Of a DNA stretch of 5,660 nucleotides, positions 1-5,642 are shown one piece after another. A program made the position numbers and the translations under genes. Within the stretch, counting starts at the first letter, position 1; the number at the start of each line of letters is the position of its first letter. Under the pieces are notes generated by a model, which searched no databases, was not told the DNA's origin, and saw only the letters and a list, made by a program, of their open reading frames with translations. Source of the stretch: Propionibacterium sp. (lineage in GTDB: Bacteria > Actinomycetota > Actinomycetes > Actinomycetales > Actinomycetaceae); assembly GCA_030460725.1 (NCBI GenBank), contig JAKECL010000158.1, forward strand, positions 1-5,660. The letters are read 5' to 3'.

Positions 1-35
1 GAGGACAGGGTGTCGATGAGTGATGACAGTTCCAC
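1..35 (-). CDS. Possible 5' end of a divergent gene, cut by the window edge
   Basis: Reading leftward from the GTG whose complement is at 33-35, the minus strand gives the open stretch M-E-L-S-S-L-I-D-T-L-S before the window ends. The composition looks like the amphipathic N-terminus of a real protein, and the same frame further upstream becomes arginine- and cysteine-rich and unlike protein, which favours a start here. A purine-rich stretch (AAGGGGA on the minus strand) lies about 14 nt upstream, which is rather far for a ribosome binding site. Eleven codons are too few to name a family. It could also be chance. Confidence 0.28.
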   Translation of the reverse strand, partial: MELSSLIDTLS

Positions 36-146
36 GTCACCACGGTAGTTCCCCTTCCGGCATCTGTGCCTGTCCCAGGTGCTCCGGTCTCCACACCGGC
101 GCCCCACCCCAGCGGTGCCCGGTCCAGTGGCGCTGCGATCCGCAGA

Positions 147-158
147 CGCTCCGGAGCG
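147..158. repeat. Perfect 12-bp palindrome in the leader
   Basis: CGCTCCGGAGCG is its own reverse complement. It sits immediately after the small CTGCG-ATC-CGCAG dyad (133-145). It could be a protein-binding operator or part of a folded transcript; GC-rich DNA also makes short palindromes by chance. Confidence 0.35.
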
Positions 159-200
159 CGGGAGCTGCACCGTCGCTCCGTGAGGGTGGACACATGTGCG

Positions 201-226
201 ATGTCTGGGTCCTAGGGCCCAGGCAT
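201..226 (+). repeat. 26-bp inverted repeat / potential hairpin in the leader
   Basis: Positions 201-212 (ATGTCTGGGTCC) pair with 215-226 (GGGCCCAGGCAT) over all 12 positions if two G-U pairs are allowed (204:223 and 210:217). The two-base centre is TA, so a real RNA hairpin would open the CCTAGG core at 211-216. The G-U pairs exist only in RNA copied as the plus strand; in the minus-strand RNA they become A-C mismatches, so a structure is favoured in a rightward transcript. CACATG at 191-196 and CATGTG at 224-229 form an additional overlapping dyad. No T-tract follows, so it is not a classical terminator. Confidence 0.5.
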
Positions 227-341
227 GTGAGCGGCCCGACAGTCCACCAATCCGCTCCTGGCCGGGCACGCGATCCCAGTCAGGGGGCCCCAACCGCTCT
301 GCCGTCGTGCCAGCGCGCCCGGTCAATTACATCCATTCGGC

Positions 342-370
342 TTGACTCAGGCGTATGACACGCGTGTAAT
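342..370 (+). promoter_or_regulatory. Sigma70-type promoter for the whiB operon
   Basis: A -35 box TTGACT (342-347) and a -10 box TGTAAT (365-370) are separated by exactly 17 bp. This is the only AT-leaning stretch in the window and is correctly placed: transcription would begin near 377, leaving a leader of about 30 nt before the GTG at 407. It would drive whiB and, through overlapping stop/start codons, the two genes after it. A GACAC element and a 10-bp palindrome overlap the spacer and -10 box, so control by a bound repressor or activator is plausible. Confidence 0.65.
358..367. promoter_or_regulatory. Candidate operator: 10-bp palindrome overlapping the -10 box
   Basis: ACACGCGTGT is a perfect palindrome covering the end of the promoter spacer and the first three bases of the -10 hexamer. 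GACAC at 357-361, identical to the core WhiA motif known from Streptomyces, overlaps its left half. A second, wider dyad GTATG (353-357)/CATAC (374-378) brackets the -10 region. The position would allow a protein bound here to act directly on RNA polymerase. Binding by WhiA, WhiB or any other factor is inference. Confidence 0.4.
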
Positions 371-392
371 TCACATACCGTGTTGTAGAGGC

Positions 393-398
393 GAGGAG
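393..398 (+). promoter_or_regulatory. Ribosome binding site of whiB
   Basis: GAGGAG lies 8 nt before the GTG at 407. An in-frame TAG at 386-388 rules out any longer protein, so this site fixes the start. Confidence 0.75.
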
Positions 399-406
399 AC
401 GGCATC

Positions 407-703
407 GTGTGGAACATCTTGGGCGACGGGCCCTTGACGTGGTCCGACGCGTCGGATGTCGGTAGCTTCGCCCGGACGGACGGTCCCTTGGCGTGGCAGC
501 AACATGCGCTGTGCGCCCAGACGGATCCCGAAGCCTTCTTCCCGGAGAAGGGCGGGTCAACCCGTGAGGCGAAGGCCGTGTGCGAGTCCTGCACCGTGCG
601 AGCCGAATGCCTGGAGTACGCGCTGGCCAATGACGAGCGTTTCGGTATCTGGGGTGGACTCTCGGAGCGCGAACGTCGACGCTTCAAGCGACTGGCGGTG
701 TGA
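407..703 (+). CDS. whiB2: WhiB-family [4Fe-4S] transcriptional regulator, WhiB2/WhmD type
   Basis: This 98-residue protein is a WhiB-like iron-sulphur regulator. The four cluster ligands are Cys36, Cys59, Cys62 and Cys68 (C-X22-C-X2-C-X5-C). They are followed by the family's GIWGG turn at residues 80-84 and a basic DNA-binding tail (RERRRFKR, 88-95). The central segment ALCAQTDPEAFFPEKGGST and the EYALANDERFGIWGGLSE segment match what is known of Streptomyces WhiB and mycobacterial WhiB2/WhmD, rather than WhiB1, 3 or 7. These orthologues bind the primary sigma factor and control septation and division genes; in Streptomyces WhiB works together with WhiA. The GTG start is set by GAGGAG 8 nt upstream and an in-frame stop at 386. 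The stop codon overlaps the next gene's start (GTGA, 700-703). The WhiB2 assignment is from recognition of motifs, not from a tree. Confidence 0.96.
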   Translation: MWNILGDGPLTWSDASDVGSFARTDGPLAWQQHALCAQTDPEAFFPEKGGSTREAKAVCESCTVRAECLEYALANDERFGIWGGLSERERRRFKRLAV

Positions 704-3700
704 CCGCCCGGCGCAGCGGGGTCGTCGCACTGGTCGTCACCCGCGGGAACACACCCTTCCTGGAGACCACCCTGGAGGCGCTGGCCTCCCAGAGCCTGCG
801 CCCTGACCGCATCTGCGTGATCGACGCCGGGGGAGGGCAGCCCCTGCCCGATCCACTTCCCCACCTCCCTCCCGCGCTGACCGTGGTCACCCATGTCCCC
901 GGTGCCCGCACCCTGGGTGACGCGGTGCGCCGCGCCACCCAGGATCCCGACAGTGGCCCAGCCCTGGCCGCGGCGCGCTGGTGGTGGCTGCTCCACGATG
1001 ATTCGGCGCCCGAGCCCGACTGCCTGCGGGAGCTGTGGGATGTCGCGGACCTGGGGCGCACCACCGCCGTGGTCGGACCCAAGCAGATGTCCTGGGACGG
1101 GGCAGCAGTGGTGGAGGTCGGTGTCGATGCGACCCGCAGCGCGCGCCGACTGGAGGCGGTCGCCCCCGGCGAGATTGACCAGGGGCAGTACGACGACCGC
1201 TCGGACGTGCTGGCCGTGGGCACCGCGGGCATGCTGGTGGAGCGACAAGTCTGGGAGGACCTGGGCGGCACGGACAAGCTCCTGGGCCCCTTCGGGGACG
1301 GACTGGAGTTCTGCCGCCGGGTGCGCAGGGCGGGGCATCGTGTGGTCCTGGCACCGCGCGCCCGTGTCCGCCACGCGCGACGCTCCCTGCCGGACTCCTT
1401 CCGCGCCCGGCGGGCCGCGCAGCTGGCCAACTGGTTCCTTGCGGTGCCGCCCTGGCAGGTCCCCCTGCTGGTGGCTGGGCTGGTGGTGTGGACCCCCCTG
1501 CGCGCGCTCGCACGCCTGTTGACCGGGGTCCCGACCCTGGCTCCTGAGGAGTTCGGCGCCTGGTGGGACCTGATCCGGTCCACCCCGCACCTGCTGGCCT
1601 CGCGTGTGCGCGCCGCGCGCAGCGCGGTGGTCCCGCGCTCGGTGATCGGTCCGCTGGAGACCACCCCGCGGGCGTTGGCTGCAGAGCGCCGTCTGGTGCG
1701 ACGCATCCGCCGCACCGAAGGGCCCACGGCGCCGGTGGACCCCCTGGTCCTCTCGTCCCTGCGCCGTCACGCACGACGCTCCCGTGGGGCGTTGCTGGCA
1801 CTGCTGGCGGGCACGACCCTGGCGTCCCTGGTCCTGTGGGCGAGGTTCCTCCAGGGCCTGGACGGAGCCGCCTGGGGGGCGGCCCCCCTTCGCTGGGGCG
1901 ATCTGTGGACATCCGCCTGGTCGGCCTGGATTCCCGGCGGGGACGGCGCGCCGGGACCCGCAGACCCGCTGCTGATCCCACTGTCGCTGGTCAGTGCTCC
2001 CTTCGCCGCCGTGGGTGTGGGAGCTGGCACCACCTGGACCTGGCTCCTGGTCCTGTCCCTCCCCCTGTCGGTGGCCACGGCCTGGCTCATGTCCGGGGCA
2101 CTCACGACGTCTGTGCCCGCCCGCAGCGCCGGGGCCCTGGCATGGGCCAGTCTCCCCGCGCTGACGCTCTCCGCCTCCCAGGGGCGCCTGGGAGGCGTCG
2201 TGGTCCACATCCTCCTGCCCGTGGTGGTCTGGAGTCTCCTGCGCCAGGTGCGTCGCGGGCCCCTTCTGGTGAGTGCAGGTGCCGATGGGGATGTCGCGGC
2301 TCCCACGGGAGGGGAACGGGTGCGATCAGCCGCCCTCGGCTCCCTCGCCCTGGCGGGGGTGGTCTGCGCGGCCCCCTGGTTGCTGCTCCCTGCGCTGCTG
2401 GGCGCGCTCGTGGTCCTCCTGCTCCGGCACCGCCGCGCCCTCGCTGTCGTGCTGGGGGTGGTGCCCGCTCTCGTGCTGGTCGTCCCCACCGTCGTCCACC
2501 AGCTGCGTGAGTCCGGCGGCTGGGCGGCGCTGATGACCCCGGGCGGGCCCGCCCTGGCCGTGGGGTCGCCACCGTCCTGGCAGGTGCTGCTCGGCATCCC
2601 CTCCGCCGTGACCTGGCACCCCTGGGTGTGGGTGCTCGGCGTGCCCACAGGGCTGCTTCTGGTCATCGGGGTGCTCGTGGCATCGCGCAGCGGTCGCGCA
2701 GCGCCCACCGTGCGTCTCGGTCTGGGCGTCTGCGTCCTTTTCCTGCTGGTTGCCCTGGCCCTGGGCCACGTGGACGTCGCCTACACGCCCGGCACCGCAC
2801 CCACGGGGTCGGCGACCTCGGTGGCGCATGCGTGGATCTCCCCGGCGCTCTCCGTGTCCGCGGTGGCGCTGCTGGTGGCCTGTCTGTGTGCCTGTGACTC
2901 CCCACTGCCCTGGGACGATCTCCGCCATCGTCCGGTGCGTGTGCTCGCCTGGTTCGTGGGGGCGTGCTCCGTGGCGGCGCTGGGACTGTGGGGTGTGCCC
3001 GGTCCCCTGCGCGCCGCCTCCTGGGACCATGTCGCCCCGGCGGCGGGGCCGGGAGTTCCCGCTGTCAGCGTGCAGGCTCAGCTCTCGCCACGCGCGGGTC
3101 GCGTGCTCGTGCTCACCCACGAGGGCGGGGTCGTGCACGCCAGGGTCCTGCGCGGACCCGGCACCCTGGCCACCGATGCCTCCGCAGGCACCCGATTGGC
3201 CGAGCTGACGGCTCTGCGCGCAGGGGAGCAGGACGCGGCACGGGAGGACCTGGCGCGCGCCGTCGTGGCCCTGGTCGAGTACCCCGACGAGGACACGGTG
3301 GGGGCACTCTCCCGCCACGGCATCGACACGGTCCTGCTGCCCGATGTCGTCTCCGACCAGGGCCGACGCACGGCGAATGCCCTGGATCGTGCACCCGGTG
3401 TCGAGAAGGTGGGAACCACCGCGGCCGGAGACCTGTGGCGTGTGCGTCCCCAGGACTCCCTTCCCGCCCGACTCAGTGTGCAGGCCCCGGACAGCGTCAC
3501 CGTCATCCGCTCGGGATGGGTGCGCACGAGTGTCCACATCGACCAGAGCATCTCCGGCACGCTGGTCCTGGCCGAGCGCGCGGACCCGGGCTGGCGCGCA
3601 TCGGTGGACGGCCAGCCGCTGACAGCCACCGAGCCCGACCCCGGTACATGGCGCCAGGCCTTCGAGCTGCCATCCGGTGGGCACCTGGTTCTCGACTTCA

Positions 3701-3792
3701 GACCCTGGTGGCTCATGCCGTGGCGCCTGGCCTCGGGCGTGGTCCTGGTGGGCGCCTGCCTGGCGGCGCTGCCGTTGAGGAGGCGGAGGTGA
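700..3792 (+). CDS. Large membrane glycosyltransferase: N-terminal GT2 domain plus polytopic membrane and extracytoplasmic domains
   Basis: This 1030-residue protein has three parts. Residues about 8-230 are a GT-A fold family 2 glycosyltransferase: a start like VVALVVTRGN, an acidic DDS metal/nucleotide-sugar motif at 100-102 (after WWWLLH), a GTAGMLV segment, and DGLEFCRRVRRAGHR from residue 200, then APRARVRHAR. Residues about 250-770 carry roughly ten to twelve hydrophobic segments (for example near 252-272, 362-382, 446-466, 497-512, 541-575, 581-600, 640-662, 671-690, 712-732 and 746-766), resembling GT-C-like transferases or transporters. Residues about 770-1005 are a hydrophilic, probably extracytoplasmic domain containing ADPGWRASVDGQPL, reminiscent of the C-terminal domain of YfhO-like membrane proteins. 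A last membrane helix (1008-1027) ends in RRRR. The sugar donor and acceptor are unknown; a cell-envelope glycan is the inference. The GTG start has no good ribosome binding site and overlaps the whiB stop, so translation is probably coupled. The gene ends in another GTGA overlap. Confidence 0.92.
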   Translation: MTARRSGVVALVVTRGNTPFLETTLEALASQSLRPDRICVIDAGGGQPLPDPLPHLPPALTVVTHVPGARTLGDAVRRATQDPDSGPALAAARWWWLLHDDSAPEPDCLRELWDVADLGRTTAVVGPKQMSWDGAAVVEVGVDATRSARRLEAVAPGEIDQGQYDDRSDVLAVGTAGMLVERQVWEDLGGTDKLLGPFGDGLEFCRRVRRAGHRVVLAPRARVRHARRSLPDSFRARRAAQLANWFLAVPPWQVPLLVAGLVVWTPLRALARLLTGVPTLAPEEFGAWWDLIRSTPHLLASRVRAARSAVVPRSVIGPLETTPRALAAERRLVRRIRRTEGPTAPVDPLVLSSLRRHARRSRGALLALLAGTTLASLVLWARFLQGLDGAAWGAAPLRWGDLWTSAWSAWIPGGDGAPGPADPLLIPLSLVSAPFAAVGVGAGTTWTWLLVLSLPLSVATAWLMSGALTTSVPARSAGALAWASLPALTLSASQGRLGGVVVHILLPVVVWSLLRQVRRGPLLVSAGADGDVAAPTGGERVRSAALGSLALAGVVCAAPWLLLPALLGALVVLLLRHRRALAVVLGVVPALVLVVPTVVHQLRESGGWAALMTPGGPALAVGSPPSWQVLLGIPSAVTWHPWVWVLGVPTGLLLVIGVLVASRSGRAAPTVRLGLGVCVLFLLVALALGHVDVAYTPGTAPTGSATSVAHAWISPALSVSAVALLVACLCACDSPLPWDDLRHRPVRVLAWFVGACSVAALGLWGVPGPLRAASWDHVAPAAGPGVPAVSVQAQLSPRAGRVLVLTHEGGVVHARVLRGPGTLATDASAGTRLAELTALRAGEQDAAREDLARAVVALVEYPDEDTVGALSRHGIDTVLLPDVVSDQGRRTANALDRAPGVEKVGTTAAGDLWRVRPQDSLPARLSVQAPDSVTVIRSGWVRTSVHIDQSISGTLVLAERADPGWRASVDGQPLTATEPDPGTWRQAFELPSGGHLVLDFRPWWLMPWRLASGVVLVGACLAALPLRRRR
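3778..3789 (+). promoter_or_regulatory. Double Shine-Dalgarno serving two alternative GTG starts
   Basis: AGGAGG at 3778-3783 lies 5 nt before the GTG at 3789, and GGAGG at 3785-3789 lies 8 nt before a second in-frame GTG at 3798. Both are near-ideal, so the start of the DUF5719 gene cannot be settled from sequence. Both sites are inside the last codons of the glycosyltransferase gene. Confidence 0.6.
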
Positions 3793-5186
3793 GCACTGTG
3801 CGTTCCCGAGTGGTCGGCATCGGCGTGGGTGTGGCGATGACGGCCTCACTGGTGGCCGTGGGCACCGCCGACCTCTGGGTCCCCGCCCCCGGTGACCGGG
3901 ATCCCGTCCTGCCCACCCAGCGGGTGTCGCCCTCGTCGATGACCTTGGCCTGCGCCCCGGGTATCGGGGATCCCTACGACGCCGGGGCGAGTCTGGCACC
4001 CGGCTCCCACTGGGCTTCCAGGGGGACCATCAGCTCCGGAGCCGCGCCCTCGCTGACGGCCATGGCCACCGCAGGTGCCACCGGGATTCCCAGCACCCTC
4101 GTCGTGGCGGGCCAGGGCGGGGGAGAGCTGCGTGGGTTGGCGACCCTGCCCTGCACCGCCCCGGCAACGGAACAGTGGATCGCTGCCGGGTCCACCGCAG
4201 TGGGTGAGGACCTGCTGCTCGTCCTCTCCAACCCTTCAGGCGTCGCCTCCCAGGTGAGCATCTCCTCCTACGGTGCTGCAGGCCCTTCCGAGGACTCACC
4301 CCAGTCCGTCAACGTGCCGGCCGGCCAGGTGGTGGAACTGGTGCCCGCCACCTGGTTCCCCGACCAGGATCGCCCTGCCTTCCGCATCAGTGCGGACGGG
4401 CCCGGCGTGTCCGCATGGGTCCAGTCCTCAGGGCTGGACGGTGAGGTGCCCACCGGGGTCGGGGCGGCACCGGCGAGCGCACCGGGCACCGACCTGGTGC
4501 TGCCCGGCGTCAGGGCAGCCACGAGTGCCTCGGTGCGGCTGGTGGTGCCTGGGGAGGATACGGCCCACGTCAGCCTGGGGGTCTCCGGGGAGTCCGGGAT
4601 GGAGCCTCTGGCGGGAGCGGAGAACCTCGAGGTCGAGGCGGGCACGCCCTTGGACGTCGACCTCACCGGTGTGCCCGACGCGCCCTCGACATTGGTCGTC
4701 ACCTCAGATGCCCCTGTGGTGGCGATGGCGGACATGCGCACCGAGGGCTCGACGTGGCCCGACTCGGACCAGAGATTTGGGGCGCGGACCCTGGTCGTGC
4801 CCAGCACCGCGACCACCGCGGTGGACCTGCCATCGCTCGGCGACCTCCAGGACCTGGTCAAGGAGCAGTTGGGGGCGACGGTGATGCGGGCCACCACCGT
4901 CAGCACCCCCAGCGGCGGCACGAACGTCAAGGCACGCGTCGTGCTCAGCGCCCCGTCCGGGAACGCCGCGACCGTCAGCCTGGGCACCACCGGGGTCGAC
5001 CTCCCCGCCGGGGCGACCATGGTCGTGGACCTGCCGACCCAGGCCGGTTCCCTGAGTTCCGACCGAGCGGTGCACGCAGCGGTCGTGGTGGACGCCGACA
5101 CCCCGACAGGTCCCTTGGGTTCCGTGTGGCCCCTGGGCACCACCGGGATCAGTTCCCTGGAACTGGCCGTCGACATCGCTCCCTGA
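3789..5186 (+). CDS. DUF5719 family protein, exported and beta-rich
   Basis: This 465-residue protein has an N-terminal basic region (RSR) and a hydrophobic segment (about residues 8-27), acting as a signal anchor or, if cut after the GTA at 25-27, a signal peptide. There is no other membrane segment, so the rest should lie outside the membrane. Features known from DUF5719 are visible: GELRGLATLPC (112-122), EQW (128-130), the LVLSNP segment (144-149) and YGAAGP (161-166). Only two cysteines exist (55 and 122), consistent with one disulphide. Three related beta-sandwich-like units lie at about 142-212, 249-316 and 382-448, each with a VS(I/L) strand followed by a (P/E)AG turn. No catalytic motif is recognisable. 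Function is unknown; its coupling to the glycosyltransferase (GTGA overlap) suggests a partner in the same envelope glycan pathway. Start 3789 is chosen for the overlap and AGGAGG; 3798 would drop three residues. Confidence 0.86.
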   Translation: MSTVRSRVVGIGVGVAMTASLVAVGTADLWVPAPGDRDPVLPTQRVSPSSMTLACAPGIGDPYDAGASLAPGSHWASRGTISSGAAPSLTAMATAGATGIPSTLVVAGQGGGELRGLATLPCTAPATEQWIAAGSTAVGEDLLLVLSNPSGVASQVSISSYGAAGPSEDSPQSVNVPAGQVVELVPATWFPDQDRPAFRISADGPGVSAWVQSSGLDGEVPTGVGAAPASAPGTDLVLPGVRAATSASVRLVVPGEDTAHVSLGVSGESGMEPLAGAENLEVEAGTPLDVDLTGVPDAPSTLVVTSDAPVVAMADMRTEGSTWPDSDQRFGARTLVVPSTATTAVDLPSLGDLQDLVKEQLGATVMRATTVSTPSGGTNVKARVVLSAPSGNAATVSLGTTGVDLPAGATMVVDLPTQAGSLSSDRAVHAAVVVDADTPTGPLGSVWPLGTTGISSLELAVDIAP

Positions 5187-5216
5187 GTGGGGAGTCGCAG
5201 TTGGGGGTGCAGCGTC

Positions 5217-5248
5217 GAGAGCTCAGGCGGCGCCGTGGTCGAGCTCTT
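5217..5248. terminator. Possible hairpin at the convergent gene ends
   Basis: AGAGCTC (5218-5224) and GAGCTCT (5241-5247) form a 7-bp stem, with a possible G-U pair at 5217:5248 and a 16-nt loop containing GGCGCC. It begins about 30 nt after the stop of the plus-strand operon and overlaps the last codons of the minus-strand gene. There is no T-tract on either side, so it would be an atypical terminator, or it may only reflect the repeated GAGCTC hexamer. Confidence 0.3.
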
Positions 5249-5642
5249 CGGGGGAGACGGCCACCACCCGCGAGATCCGGTCCACCAGGAGGGCGCGCAC
5301 GAGCGCCTCGACCTCGTCCCCGCGCGCCGCGCGCTGCTCGACAGGCAGGCGGTAGACGACGATGCGGTCCGCCAGCCCGCGTCTGCGGTCGGAGGGGAAC
5401 AGGCGCGCCAGGACCGTGGAGTGGTCCTCCCATTCGGCGGGATCCGAGGGCGGCACGTCCTCGATGCCGAACTCGATTCCCGAGACGATCGGCCACCTGC
5501 GGATGACGTCCTCGACCTGGTCGGCGACCAACTCGTCGAAGCGCTCGCGGCGGGTACGCCAGGCGGGGGTGCCGGGGAAGAGTCTGGGTCCACGTGGTCC
5601 GCGACCGTGGGGGTCGCGTCGGGGACGGGCATGGAGGGGCAC
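5223..5642 (-). CDS. Metallopeptidase-family (zincin-like) small protein without an HExxH motif
   Basis: This 139-residue protein has the layout of the small zincin-like family (Pfam Zincin_1/DUF1025), in its actinobacterial branch found next to whiB2 (Rv3259 in M. tuberculosis). The N-terminus is a basic RDPHGRGPRGP-type stretch (9-19), followed by W-R-T-R-R-E-R-F-D (28-36), an acidic centre (residues 57-73), then the family segment DRIVVYRLPVEQRA (92-105). Where family members elsewhere carry HExxH followed by a Gly-Ile-Asp type sequence, this protein reads LVDRISRVVAVSPEEL (119-134): His, Glu and His are replaced by Asp121, Arg122 and Arg125. It is therefore unlikely to bind zinc or cleave peptides in the usual way. 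Its role is unknown. It converges on the operon with 36 bp between stops. The GTG start is the only start codon in this part of the frame, but the frame stays open to the window edge, so a longer N-terminus is possible. Confidence 0.85.
   Translation of the reverse strand: MPLHARPRRDPHGRGPRGPRLFPGTPAWRTRRERFDELVADQVEDVIRRWPIVSGIEFGIEDVPPSDPAEWEDHSTVLARLFPSDRRRGLADRIVVYRLPVEQRAARGDEVEALVRALLVDRISRVVAVSPEELDHGAA

Larger units (their letters stand above)
36..341. other. Non-coding leader/intergenic region rich in inverted repeats
   Basis: About 300 bp lie upstream of the whiB promoter without a convincing gene. A plus-strand frame is open from 20 to 358, but its product is Pro/Arg/Cys/Ser-rich without any family signature, and no ribosome binding site decides its start. 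The region instead holds several short dyads: CCGGT/ACCGG arms at 84-88 and 95-99, CTGCG/CGCAG arms at 133-137 and 141-145, the perfect 12-bp palindrome CGCTCCGGAGCG at 147-158, and a 26-bp near-perfect inverted repeat at 201-226. GACAC, the core recognised by the sporulation regulator WhiA in Streptomyces, occurs at 189-193 and, inverted, at 10-14. I recognise no tRNA, riboswitch or known small RNA here. Confidence 0.5.

Noticed and set aside
119..250. tRNA-like impression from GGTCCAGTGG at the left and TCCACCA at 243-249
   Set aside because: No T-arm (GTTCGA-type) sequence and no cloverleaf arms could be fitted.
20..358. Plus-strand frame of 112 codons before whiB
   Set aside because: No ribosome binding site, no recognisable motif, and it runs through the whiB promoter; composition is like random GC-rich DNA.
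1601..1630. Alternating GC-rich run (GCGCGCCGCGCGC-like), possible Z-DNA or repeat
   Set aside because: It is explained by Arg/Ala codons in the glycosyltransferase (residues about 301-310) in a 70% GC genome.
280..2208. Very long open minus-strand frame (over 600 codons) opposite whiB and the glycosyltransferase
   Set aside because: Its product is a Gly/Arg/Pro/Gln-rich chain without domains, typical of the antisense of high-GC coding DNA, and it overlaps two well-supported genes.
2964..3788. N-terminal extension of the DUF5719 frame inside the glycosyltransferase gene
   Set aside because: The upstream part is Arg/Gly-rich shadow sequence; the ribosome binding sites and signal segment place the true start at 3789 or 3798.
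2326..3999. Long open minus-strand frame opposite the end of the glycosyltransferase and start of the DUF5719 gene
   Set aside because: Low-complexity Arg/Gly/His/Gln composition with no family features; the plus strand has clear proteins here.
4813..4824. Perfect palindrome CCACCGCGGTGG
   Set aside because: It lies inside codons of the DUF5719 gene (Thr-Thr-Ala-Val-Asp) and is expected occasionally in GC-rich coding sequence.
4268..5632. Long open minus-strand frame opposite the DUF5719 gene and in another frame of the zincin-like gene
   Set aside because: Ser/Thr/Arg/Pro-rich shadow; both genes it overlaps carry recognisable family motifs in their own frames.
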